Shown in pieces: positions 8,984-19,995 of a stretch of DNA of 64,000 bases. The first letter of the stretch is position 1; each line of letters opens with the position of its first letter. The position numbers were made by a program, and so were the translations under genes. The stretch comes from Magicicada septendecula. Taxonomy: Eukaryota; Arthropoda; Insecta; Hemiptera; Cicadidae. Under the pieces are notes generated by a model. It saw nothing but the letters and a program-made list of their open reading frames with translations. It ran no database searches and was not told where the DNA came from. Where the stretch lies: contig CM068372.1 of assembly GCA_034769895.1 (NCBI GenBank), positions 239,592,343 through 239,656,342 of the forward strand, read 5' to 3'.

Positions 8984-11824
8984 AGCATCTCATCTTGCGA
9001 TCTCATACTCGGCGCGGATTTCATCCAGCATACCCGTTTGGTGCTGGAAATTCACCAGGGCGTAATATATTTTAAATTTCGCCCGAAGAATTTTATTTCT
9101 CTATGCAACCGCCAAAACAATTCGGAAGGCTGTAGCTCTAACCTTTTAGTAAAAGAGTCCTTTGAGGTCGGGCACCTCGATCGTGAGAAGGCCGACGAAG
9201 TACTTCAGGTGTGTCGCCGTCATAAAAACGTTATGACCGGGGAGCTGGGCCGGACGGACAGGTTGACGTACGATATAACCTTGCTGGATAACCGGCCGGT
9301 CAAGGCCCATCCCTACCAGCTCGCCCCTCCCAAAATGAAAGCCATGCGTGAGATTACGGACCAGTTGGTTAAAGAGGGCGTGATCAGGCCGAGTGTATCC
9401 TCTTATGCGAGTCCTGCGTTTTTGGTCTGCCGGCCGGATAAAAAACCCAGGTTGGTCATCGATTATCGTAAGCTAAATAAAAATATTGAAATTGTAGCGC
9501 AGCCGCTACCGAACATCCATACCTGCTTCCAGTGGTTTTCCGGCGCGAGGTATTTCAGCGTCTTGGACCTCTCTAACGCGTATTTCCAGATCCCACTCTC
9601 CGAAAGATCGATGCCCATTACGGCTTTCGTCGTTCCATACGGGTTGTATGAGTTTTGTCGGGTCCCCTTTGGGTTGAGTACCGGCGCGCAGGTGCTTACT
9701 AGGTTGTTGGACACGGTCTTGTCTGATATAAAGTACAGGTTCGTGTTCAACTATCTTGATGACATTATTGTATATTCCAAATCGTGGGAGGCCCACGTCC
9801 GTCATGTGGTCGAAGTGCTCACGAGGCTGGGAAAAGCCAAGCTCACGGTTAACCCCGAGAAGGTACGTTTTGGAGTCAAGCAAATAAGCTTTTTGGGACA
9901 CCTTGTGTCCGGATCGGACCCGCGCTATTCGGGAGTTCCCGCATCCCAAGGACGCCTAGGGCGTAGCTCGCTTCATCGGGATGGTGAATTATTTCTCCAA
10001 GTTCATCCCTAAATTTTCGGAAATCGCGGCACCCTTGAACCGGTTGAGAAGAAAAGGCGAAAAGTTCCTTTGAGGAACCGAACATCAGGACGCCTTTGTG
10101 GCCTTAAAAGAAGCCGTTGCCCAGCCCCCGTCATGTGCATGGCAGACTTTGACAAGACATTTATCCTCCAAACTGACGCAAGCTCTTGCGCCCTCGGCGC
10201 CGTGTTGTTGCAGGAGATCGAGGGGGTGCGTCAGCCTATCGCGTACGCCTCCCGCGTGCTTACTCCACAAGAAAGGAGAGCGTCGTCCGCTTACGAGTCC
10301 GAATGTTTAGCGGTTATATTTGGGGTGGAGAAGTTCCGACAGTACTTGGAGCACCGAGAGTTCGTATTGGAGACTGATAATCAGGCGCTCTCGTGGCTGC
10401 TTTCACATCCGCGCCAGTTAGGCAAATTAGGGCGCTGGATTGCCAGACTCCCTTCGCTGAAGTTCGAGGTGCGCCACATCAGGGGCACGCAGAATCCCGT
10501 AGCCGACGCCTTGTCTCGAATGTTTAACGTGGAAGGCGATGAGGATACTCCGGCATTGTGTGCTGGCGTCCTATCCAACTTTCCTTTAAGTTTTTCCGAC
10601 CTGCATCAGCTGCAGCGCGAGGATGACGATGTAGCGAAAATAATAGAGGACGTTGAGTCAGGATCGAGCAAGGACAAATACTGTCTGTTGAAGGGGGTTT
10701 TATGTACGACAGATCGCCTCATAAGATTTACTTACCGAAGGCGGTAAGGGACATGGTCTTTAAGTATTTCCATAACTCCCTCATGGGAGGGCATTTGGGT
10801 TTTTTTAAAACGAAAAGTAAAATCTGCAACCAGTTCTTCTGGCCCGGTTGTCATAGGGATGTGAAGTGAATGGTCCAGCGTTGCGACGTATGCCAAATGA
10901 GCAAGCCCGCCCGAAACACAAAAATAGGTTTTCTGTCATCCTCAGTGCCGAACAGACCTATGGAAAAAATTCATATTGATTACGTTGGCAAATTGCCCCG
11001 GAGTAAAAAGGGAAATCGATTTATCCTGGTAGCTGTGGACTCGTTTTCGAAGTTTTGTTGGTTGTGTCCTGTGCGCGATTCCACTTCGGCGGCTACCGTG
11101 CAGGCGTTGAGCACGTATGTTTTTCAGAATTTTGGCTTTCCTAAATACATAATCTCGGATAACGCTACCTGTTTCAGCTCTCATGTGTTTCGCAATTTTT
11201 GTTTTTCCCACGGCATTAGACACAGTACCTTATCCCCTTATCACCCTCAACCCTCGCTGGCGGAACGCTGCAATCGCAACCTGAAAGCTTCCCTTATAGC
11301 TTTCCATTCGGGGAAGCAGTCCTCTTGGGATGAGTCCCTGCCCTGGCTGCAAATAGCTTTTAACTCTGCAAAGCATGAATCCACTGGAAGAAGCCCGTTT
11401 GAGGTAATATTTAAATTCGCTCCGTCTACTCCCCTGACCTGCGCGTGGGATATTCAGAGCCTTTTGCCCGAGGCAGCGGAAGATACTCAGGTAGTGTGGC
11501 AGTCGGTGAAGTCCCACTTAATGAAAGCTCACCGCCGTGCTACTAACGCGTACAATAAGGATCGTCAGGCTTGTCATTTTAACATAGGCGATTTGGTGTG
11601 GTGCAAGACCCATCCTCTTAGTTCGGGAGCGAACAAACTTACAGCTAAAATGATGCCCCGATGGTCGGGTCCCTTTCGTATTATCGATTTCCTAACTCCG
11701 GTGACCGTGAATTTGGGACACCCGGAGACCCTGTCTCACGTAAAAAAAGGTCATGTTAGTTCCTTGAAACCCGCGTTTCATGAAGATGGCTGCCATGCCC
11801 CGGACGCCGCTGTGTCGGCATAAT
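8984..11824 (+). pseudogene. G1 pol: protease end, RT, RNase H, integrase (broken)
   Basis: Pol polyprotein fossil. Near the start is ILGADF, the conserved end of a Gypsy protease. Reverse transcriptase follows with PRLVIDYRKLN, LDLSNAYFQIPL and the catalytic YLDD at about 9754. The frame breaks near 9910, and stops and shifts occur before RNase H (FILQTDASSCALGAVL near 10160, ETDNQALSWLL near 10375). A further frameshift near 10720 and a stop near 10867 interrupt the integrase zinc finger. The integrase core is then open from 10870 to 11823, with IHIDYVG, IISDNATCF and LAERCNRNLK supplying the D, D, E residues, and a GPF-type C-terminal module. Domain order PR-RT-RH-IN is that of Ty3/Gypsy. 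Codon use is clearly more GC-rich than in G2 (52206-61031), although the two proteins are alike. Confidence 0.85.
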
Positions 11825-12514
11825 AAGGATTTTCCCTTGCGCATTCAGAAAATTTTGCCATATCGCCTTCACTCCCCTTGCTGGGTGAGCGACCGGAGAC
11901 TGATCACCTCCTTGTCGTTCGCTTCCGGTGTCGAAGCGTTGTTGTGTACAGGCGGCGCTTCTAAGGAGACTGAAGGCGTCTCTCAAAATTGTCCTTAGTT
12001 AGCGGCAAACGCCATATAGAGTAATTGGAATGATCCAAGTTGGTGTATGTAATGTGTAGGGTTTATCGAAGTCGATTTCATTTGATAGTGTCCCGAATTC
12101 TCCCCGCGCGCGGGAGACCTTTTGCCGAGACTCTAATCCACGGGATGTTGGTTTAGGGGATACCCATTTATGAAGTGCTTGTCCGAGATAATTCCGATTA
12201 ACAATTGTTTATGCCTTGTTGTTGTTGTTGTTGTTGTTGTGTTTATTGTTGTCGTTTAGTATTTATTGGAGTATGTGTTGGCTTGTATTATTGTTGTTAA
12301 CGTGATAGTATTAAGTGGTTATATTTTCTGTTGGTCACCGAGTTATTGGACGGTTCATGTCCTTATGTGAGTGTTGATTGTTAATTTGATTGCGGGTGAT
12401 ATCTTAATTTTACGAGAAACCTTGCGTGGTCTCTTTTGGATGCTGTTGACGAGTTAAACCTTGGACAACCGCCGAAACTGCACTGGACGGTTGCCTTTCG
12501 GGGGGGGGGGAGTC
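11825..12514 (+). other. G1 3' untranslated region
   Basis: This stretch between the integrase stop and the putative LTR holds no gene I can support. It contains a (TTG)n run at 12217-12240 and a run of eleven G at 12500-12510, which could be an expanded polypurine tract next to the LTR. Confidence 0.4.
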
Positions 12515-13838
12515 TGTTGCAATCATTCGTCTTCTGCCGAATGCAACAATCCGCGTATTGTACCTTGCCCGACGCCCTGACGTCACGCCCTCCCCTTTTA
12601 CCAACCCTATCGCTTGCTTTGTAAAATCTCGTCAGTCTCCCATCAAACGCTGTGAGCTGAGCGGCCCGTCGCCGGACTTTCGTCAAGTTTGGGAGCCTCA
12701 ATAACGAAGGTAACTATGATTGTTTTTTTTAGCTATCGTAAATCAATGCTAGTGGCTAATAATTTTGTGTATTACGTTTGTAACAAAAAGAAAACTTGTA
12801 ATAGATGTAAAAAGATTGTTATCCATAACCAACCAAGATGTATCTTTAATACATTTTAGGTTAGTTGTCTCCTAAAGATGTATCTTGTCTGTAATGGTCA
12901 GCCTCGCCTAAATTTAAATTTCAGTCAGTCAACTTGATGAAAAGACCTAAGATATGTAAGGTTGAGTGTCAGTACTCGTTATATATGCAATTTAAAGTCA
13001 TAACCTTGTAATGCTATTTTGTAATATTGTAAATTGTAACACGCACTGTATGAATGCATGCGTGCGTGTTAATCGAACGATGTGAGTAAAAAAGTGTACT
13101 AAAAGATGTGAAAACTTTCAGTTCGAAACTTGGTTCAACGTTCCGGACCGAAGACACGAGGACACGAACTTCGTAGTTTTACACGATCTTCCAGCACAGA
13201 CATAGCAGTGGTTCAGACCAGGTACGGAGGAACACGCAGCCGTCGCTACCAGATACAGCAGGTCGCAAAAAGGATTTATCTGGATTGCCAAGTAACATTT
13301 TTACCTAATAACTTACGGTGCTACTTGCTGCATAATCACGAAGCAAAAGCGAGACAAACTAGTTACTCGTCATAAGTGTCAGAAAAAATTTTATAAACTT
13401 TTGCGATAGATAACAGTGTCAGAAATTTATATATAGATCACAGCTTGTACGCTGTACACCATTTTGTAAACTAGCATCGATTTATGCGACACCCCCATAT
13501 TTACCATTAACATTTTTTATATTCAGTTTTTCAAAAAAAAATTAGCTCAGTACTAACCGTTGCTGACTGGGACATAATTAAGTAAATTTTAGAGGCTCGT
13601 AACGTTTTTGAAATAAACGGGTCGCATCCGACTCAGCTCACAGATAGATACTTTCAACAATTTCTTTTACTCGCACCTCCTCCTTTTATATAATGATGTT
13701 AATTATAGAAACGCTTGAGAAATAAGTTGTAACACAGGAAAGGTGTCTTAAGCATTTTGATGTACTTAGATATTAAAATATGTTAGTTGTGTGTATGCTG
13801 AACACTTCCGGGGCCTAGCAGCAGGAAGTGCCGCAGCA
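12515..13838 (+). repeat. Putative 3' LTR of G1 (about 1.32 kb)
   Basis: Inferred boundaries: a purine run (12500-12512) precedes TGTTGCAATC, and the segment ends ...CCGCAGCA exactly where unit C sequence begins. TG...CA termini and a length of 1324 bp, nearly that of the G2 LTRs, support this. AATAAA at about 13612 could be the poly(A) signal. No second copy lies in the window, so it is not proven. Confidence 0.4.
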
Positions 13839-14312
13839 AACCCAAGAACAACAAGACCCCAATTCGGAAGAATTTAAATGCTGGAAGAAGAATTAAGGAA
13901 GATTTAGACCCCATCTTCGTCCTGAACGAATAAAAGAAGAGGATCTGGGTGAATCTGTATAATTTTATAAACTTATTTTACAACAACACCCACATCTGAG
14001 CACACGAACTACTTAGAAATTTAAACAATAAAAAACCACATACACTATAATATTCACCAACACTAAAGAACACTTGAAGATAACACAAATTGATTATTAC
14101 ACCTTTTGAATACCAAAAATCAGAGCGACAACTAATAAATATCTAAACCTTCTCATAACCTAGAACTGTGGACAACACAACGACGATTCCTAGTTTGCAC
14201 TATAATACCATCAAAACCTTTTATATCCTTATCTTGTAAAGTTTGTATTTTGATTTTAAGAGTTGTATTAATTGTTTTACCATAACATTCGAACCGAATA
14301 CGACCTGAGATT
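13839..14312 (+). repeat. LTR fragment shared by units B and C
   Basis: Direct repeat of 17626-18096, about 95% identical by eye. The left end is the G1 junction; the right end is a deletion junction into gag. Confidence 0.7.
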
Positions 14313-14320
14313 GAACATGC

Positions 14321-15040
14321 TATTCCTTGAACGGGTAGAAGAAAAAATAGCAAAAACCGGAGAAGACAGATGGGTTGTAATTAGAAGTATGCTGGACGAA
14401 ATGTTCAGAGAAGTCTATGATAATTGGTGGACGGCAATGCGGCCGAATATACAAAATTTTCAAGAATTTAAAAGACAATTTAAATCCAAATACTGGTCTG
14501 ATGCCATGTAACACATAAGAAGTGACATAGGATTTTAGCCGATATGATCTACACGGCAAACAAACTCCGACCGCATACTTTCTGGGTAAGATCAACATAG
14601 CCAGACATTTAGAGCCTGCAATTTCTACTGAATGTTTAGTGAGGCTATTGGCTTATCACTATGGTGGAGAAATTACGAGAGGCCAAATAAACGGACGGAT
14701 ACAAACCGTTGAGGAGATGTCGGCATTGTTAGCGGAAATGGAACAAGAGAAGAGCTTCCTCCAATACAGACGAAGGAGCGACGAGATGGATAGAAATAAT
14801 GGTCGCCGCGACGCCCAATATGAAAACAACGGAAATAGACCAAATAATAGTAGTTACAACAACAACAACGGTAATCACTATCAACGTAGTTACCAAAATA
14901 ATAATAACAATAACAACTATCCACGGAATAATGCGATGAATAATAACAACAATACTTATGTAATCAGTGATGCGGAGACGAAGAAGATTAAGGGAACATA
15001 CAACCAAGTTTCCTTAGAAATGAATTATGAAGCCAATTAA
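14321..15040 (+). pseudogene. Gag C-terminal half of TRG unit C (broken)
   Basis: Starts inside the Gag core (FLERVEEKIAKTGEDRW) and runs through YWSDAM to a TAA at 14509-14511, then a frameshift. The final piece (14639-15040) has the RLLAYHYGGEITRG segment and Asn-rich tail. The stop and frameshift are the same as in unit B. It is an N-terminally deleted copy with no coding capacity. Confidence 0.7.
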
Positions 15041-16902
15041 AACCCTTTTTAAAATAATCTCAAAATTCTAAACGAAATAAGCACATCTTATTAAATATAA
15101 TTACGAACTTATTATTTGGATATAAAGAAAGAGAAAACATCCATGAATCAGGAGAAACCAAAGTATTATAAAATGAATAAGAAAAGACAAATGTAGACAA
15201 TCGACGATGAAAATAAGACGAGACTAGAAACGAAATTACTATGAATAACTAACAGCTATCATGATTGTGAGAGAATCAACAACAACTATAGATACAGATA
15301 CTTGTTACGTTTTAATTGAATAAAGATAGTGAATGAAAAATGAAGATTAAGCAGTATTGATAAAGAAGGAAAGAAGAGAGTACCAATTAAAAAAAACAAA
15401 TGTTATTAATATCGCCACAAGAAAATGAACATCTGGAGGAATCAATGGAAGGAAATATTTAGATCTGAGAATTTAAACTGAGTGAACCATAACAAGAATA
15501 TATTATTATATTATTTTTATTTGATTTAGTCGTGAATAGTCTAGTTATTATTAAATGTGATTGACTGATGAGGTAGCTACAGCAATCGATATTATTTATG
15601 TATTATGTATTATAAGGACAGCGGGGTGTTAGTTAAAGAGAGCCCCCCGACTAATTCCAAGATATATGTGATAATGATTAATTTGTTAGGGAGGTAACAT
15701 GTTCCAAGGATAGAACACTTATAATTAAAGACAAGTATACCAGATCATAAAAAGGATAACAAGTGCTAATATGAAAGATAAGATAATTGATAATTTCAAC
15801 AAAATATATTATTTTATTAAAATAATCAAATTTGGTGGCAGGGTGTTCTGAAACATTACATTTGGCATAGCTTGATATCGTACCAGATTTAATGAAGATC
15901 ATGGATAAGAAACTTAACAAGAAGAAACATACCTTTTAAAAATGATAGTGAAGATGAACAAATAACAACTTTAGACTGACTTAGACTATAACTGACTGTA
16001 CCCAAATTAATGTTTTGGTAAAGTGATGGAAAATACCCAGATGACCATTACTATCAGTAAAACAAATTGTTTTGTTAAATGTATCATACAATATAGAAAT
16101 AATCAAAATTCCAATTGAGGGATAATAGGCCCAAATACACAATAGAGTGTAAAAAAAAATACTAGCTAAATGTTAACTAACCAATATAATTGAATAATAC
16201 AAGAACACAATCATTATAGGTACAAGGAAACATACAATTAAATAGTGTGATTAATGGTGAACCTAATGTTATAAAATAAATACTGTACAATCAAAGAAGA
16301 GATTATTGTGTAATAAAAACAAATAATAAAATATGGACAAAAATATAGAAAAGCCAATCCATGTGTAAACAAGGCTTAAGAAATAATAATTATCAAATGT
16401 ATATGACAAGATGAAAAACCCAGTAAAAGTACCTAGTACAGCAATGGCTGAACTCTCTAAGACAAATAGAAAGATATAAAATCATTATTAAATGATTAAA
16501 CTTTTTCTTTTAATGTTTGAAAGTAAGACTAAAGTTGTGTTTATGTTATTTATAGTTTTGTTAGGTAATGAGTGGATGATATGTCTTATGCAGGATTTAT
16601 GTAACCAGGCATATACAGATTGTTTGATCTCAAAATGTGAATTATGTTTTTTATAATGTTCCAGTAATAATTATTGGTGTAATTTTAAATAATAATACTA
16701 ATAGAGTTATAGGGAGTAGTTTTGATGGTAGTTGCATAGTTAATAGGTGTTACAATAACAGAAAATAGAAATTTAACATGTCAAGGCCTAGGCCTATAAA
16801 AACTTTGGGATTCTGTAAATTTTAGGAAATACATTTAGAATTTTGTAAAACAAATGTTGTAAAATGGATAGGTATATAATTAATAGTATACACAGTAAAT
16901 AT

Positions 16903-16914
16903 GGAATCGAAATA
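16903..16914. repeat. SINE target-site duplication, left
   Basis: GGAATCGAAATA, identical to 17195-17206 and present once at the empty site in unit B. Confidence 0.9.
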
Positions 16915-17194
16915 CGTAGTCCTTCAGCCTTTCGACTGGTTAGTACCCTCCCCGCATATACCCGTGGTGCGTGTGGTACTGAGTCTCTCACAGGTACATG
17001 GGACCTACAGTTAAACGCCGGATCCGAACGGCATAGTTGGGAAAGTTTATACTAAGCAGGATACCTCTCGCTGGTTTATCATTGCCTTGCGAGGGGGAAC
17101 GGTCGTATCTAAATCAGATGGCCCCCGGCGGGAATTGAATCCGCGCCGACAGCGTAGGAGCGCCACACGCTAGCCACTACGCCACGACCGCTCC
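16915..17194 (-). mobile_element. tRNA-derived SINE (280 bp)
   Basis: Read on the minus strand from 17194, the head begins GGAGCGGTCG. A perfect RNA polymerase III A box, TGGCGTAGTGG, lies at 17184-17174. A B-box-like ATTCAATTC lies at 17140-17132, about 33 nt away as in a tRNA. The remaining 200 or so bases are a tRNA-unrelated body with no poly(A) tail. It is flanked by perfect 12-bp target-site duplications, and unit B has the uninterrupted site once (around 8841-8852). It is a non-autonomous element that would need a LINE for movement. No tRNA gene is implied: the head lacks a convincing full cloverleaf. Confidence 0.85.
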
Positions 17195-17206
17195 GGAATC
17201 GAAATA
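17195..17206. repeat. SINE target-site duplication, right
   Basis: GGAATCGAAATA, identical to 16903-16914. Confidence 0.9.
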
Positions 17207-17345
17207 ATCAGTTTAAAATTATTTAAGAAAAATCAAATAGCAAAAATGTAACATCAGAATTTCTTAAGCAAAAATAGGCATGTTTGGTGTCTATGTGTCA
17301 CAATTGTTAAGACCAAAATAATGATGCTATTAGTTTTAAATTCGC

Positions 17346-18485
17346 AATTAGTATAACAAAGTTATACTAATTTAAAAGTTTTGGCCAAGTTCATGCAATA
17401 AAATAATGAATTTGTATGATAATGTATATCTGAATCAAGCAACCAGATTTCAAGTTTTACCTTAGCAACCGAAAATTCAGATAAATAAAATAAGGACTTC
17501 TTTAACAACCATCATTGAAAACAGACGCGTTTTTATAACGTCTTAGCTAATTATATTTTAATAAGAGGAAACCTATACCAAACATAGTAAAACGAATCAG
17601 GACAGCTATTGAAGAACATTAGAGGAACCCAAGACCAACAAGACCCCAATTCGGAAGAATTTAAATCCTGGAAGAAGAATTAAGGAAGATTTGGACCCCA
17701 TCTTCGTCCTGAACGAATAAAAGAAGGGGCTCTGGGTGAATCTGTATAATTTTATAAACTTATTTAACAACACCCACATCTGAGTACACGAACTACTTAG
17801 AAAACTAAACAATAAAAAACGACATGCTCTATAATATACACCAACACTAAAAAACACTTGAAGATAACACAAATTGATTGTTACACCTTTTGAATACCAA
17901 AAAACTGAACGACAACTAATAAATATCTAAAACTTTTCATAACTTAGAACTGTGGACAACACAACGACGACTAATAGTTTGCACTATAAAACCATCAAAA
18001 CCTTTTTATGTCCTTATCTTGTAAAGTTTGTATTTTGATTGTAAGGGTTGTGTTAATTGTTTAACCATAACATTCGAACCGAATACGCCCTGCGATTATT
18101 TTATTTAATAGAATAAAAACAACGAGCATCATTATCGATGTTGATCCCAGCATAGTTATTAGTAACTACCAACCTATGAACGAAGACGACATAATTTTGT
18201 CACAATTTGTATTAAAATAAAGAAAAAAACGTAATTGATCAATTCGTTTGAATAAAGATTGATTAAAGGAGTACATCTGTTTGTTTTTTTTGCATTATTA
18301 TTACTGATAAAATTAGAAGATACGATAGCACAGCAAAGCGGACGGAGCGACAGTTGTCAGCTGCGAATTACGTCACTGGTTTTGAACGCCGAGGCGGGAG
18401 CGAACGGCGGAAATAGTGGAATACAACAGTAAACGAATTTACTTACATCTTATTATTCAACACTAGAGAGACAGATGGGTTATAA
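17346..18485 (+). repeat. 3' LTR of TRG unit C
   Basis: The most complete LTR of the family. The right end ...GGGTTATAA at 18485 matches the LTR/primer-site boundary of unit B at about 5229. The left end is near a perfect 12-bp inverted repeat (17346-17357 and 17361-17372) and is not exactly determined. Confidence 0.6.
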
Positions 18486-19281
18486 TATGTACATGTGTAT
18501 TTATGTTCCATTATGTGTGCTTAATGTTAAGTGTTATAAAAGGGAATTTAAATAATTTATATGATGTTGATTATCGAGGTTATGTGATATTTATATATAT
18601 ATATATATATAATCACGTTTATCCATCATTAGCTAAACATGCAAGTTCTGACCAGAGAAGTTCATCTTTTTGAGACCCCATATATAAAAGTTACGAGTAA
18701 GCTTAGACATTTTATTCTTACATATTCGTAATCAGCATAAAAAACCGTAAAAATATATATCCGTTTCAAGATAGTTTGTTGAAAAAAGTTGAATAATAAT
18801 TACCCTGTTAACTTTATCGTTACAAACCACTCACACGTTTAAAAAAATGCATTACTATTTTATCACGGATATCGGTTTAGCTTTTAGTGATGAAAAATAT
18901 GCACAGTGTTGCCACAAAATGTATATAAAGTCACGAAGGTCACAACGTTGCCAAGTCTACTGAACGTAAGCAATTCCTGCAGCTGCTGTGTCTCGGCTGT
19001 GTATTCCAGTCGCCTACGTTTAATTCCTGTATACGATCTTAGTTATTTTTAATTTCAGTACCGTAGTAAAAATAATCTTTGAAAGACGTAATCAACTATT
19101 TTTCAACGCTGTTATTAAAAAGTGGGTTAATCATTCAATGACAGAAAACATATAAGGTATAAAATGTTGTGATCACTTTATTCACACGTTCTTTTCTTGA
19201 CACGTAAATAACTATATACTAAATAAAGATATAATAAGTATATCTTCATTGTACATTAGTATAATATGTAGTTAAAAAGTA
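18486..19281. other. Intergenic, no gene seen
   Basis: AT-rich unique-looking sequence with an (AT)n microsatellite at about 18591-18611. No coding frame or splice-flanked exon was recognised. Confidence 0.4.
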
Positions 19282-19995
19282 CAGTACAACCTGTCACATC
19301 TTGACCTGTGATATCCGGAACCTCCCATATCCGGACGTATCTCCAAACTAATTTTTGCAATTTTGGTTAGCGAATGGTTAGGGATGTAAAGATACTACTC
19401 TTGATGTTTTGGCTGATCACCCCTTTTTCTTCACTACACTTACGTCATTCTGCGATATGGTTCACTATTTTTGAATATTTAAGTTTTTACAATTGAAATA
19501 CTTTATTTGGGGCAACTGAATCTGGGGCAGCGGCGTTAGGTCGACTCACTTTGGCTTCATGGCTTCCAAAAAACGTGTGCATTGTATGAAGCAGCCGAAT
19601 CACAAACTTTTTCAAAAACTGATGTAGGCGTACTGTAAGTAAAACTTTTTAACCAATTTTACTTTTTGTATTTTAAAGAGTACAGTGTACAAATGCAAAT
19701 GCTAAACCAATAGAAACGTCTAAAAAAACACGTTCTTCTTCTGTGTATCTTCTGTAATTGTTAATTATATTAATTGAGATTTTGGCTACTTATAGAGATT
19801 TAATTACTGAACACAATGCAGTTTTCAGAATTGCTGTATATTTATTGGTTTTGAAGTTATCGCAGGTTGAACGGCAAAAATGGATTGAATAAAACTTACT
19901 CATGCGGCCGCGTGTTTGACCACGAAGTTAGAGCGAGATAGTTGCTTATTATACCCTTTCTGTCTAGCGTACGGCGCAGCGCACAGTGTCCCTTT
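19282..19995 (+). repeat. Dispersed repeat with pogo/Tigger-like end, long copy
   Basis: Begins CAGTACAACCTGTCAC after a TA and continues with ATATCCGGAACCTCC, the style of pogo/Tigger terminal repeats. A second copy (23187-23510) has the same two ends but lacks 19366-19753. Inside the extra part, ATG at 19559 opens a 22-codon frame beginning MASKKR, which is how many pogo-family transposases begin; this may be a vestige. The right end does not show the matching inverted terminal repeat. Confidence 0.5.

Larger units (their letters stand above)
8984..13838 (+). mobile_element. Ty3/Gypsy element G1, 5'-truncated
   Basis: A GC-richer retroelement beginning inside the protease and running through reverse transcriptase, RNase H and integrase to a putative 3' LTR. 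It lies in the LTR shared by units B and C: at 8983 the B sequence stops, and it resumes at 13839 after skipping 290 bases (the equivalent of 17336-17625). The right junction follows a CA, as an LTR end should. The simplest reading is normal insertion followed by a deletion that removed the 5' LTR, gag and most of the protease together with 290 bp of host LTR. Confidence 0.7.
15041..17345 (+). repeat. Non-coding internal region of TRG unit C
   Basis: Collinear with 6925-8983 of unit B except for a deletion of about 65 bp near 16040 and the SINE at 16915-17194. No coding frame is convincing. Confidence 0.65.
13839..18485 (+). mobile_element. TRG unit C: deleted gag-only LTR element
   Basis: Order: LTR fragment (13839-14312, shared with B), direct jump into the middle of gag (14321), gag 3' part, non-coding internal region containing a SINE, then a full 3' LTR ending at 18485, after which unrelated sequence begins. 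The deletion removed the LTR 3' part, primer site and gag N-terminus (about 1.36 kb by comparison with B). Confidence 0.75.

Noticed and set aside
11780-11998. Plus-strand frame overlapping the end of G1 integrase as a possible pol extension
   Set aside because: It is in another frame, has no domain, and integrase already ends with a complete C-terminal module and two stops.
17110-17194. Possible tRNA gene on the minus strand
   Set aside because: It has A and B boxes but no convincing cloverleaf, continues into a 200-bp unrelated body, and the whole unit is flanked by target-site duplications, so it is a SINE.
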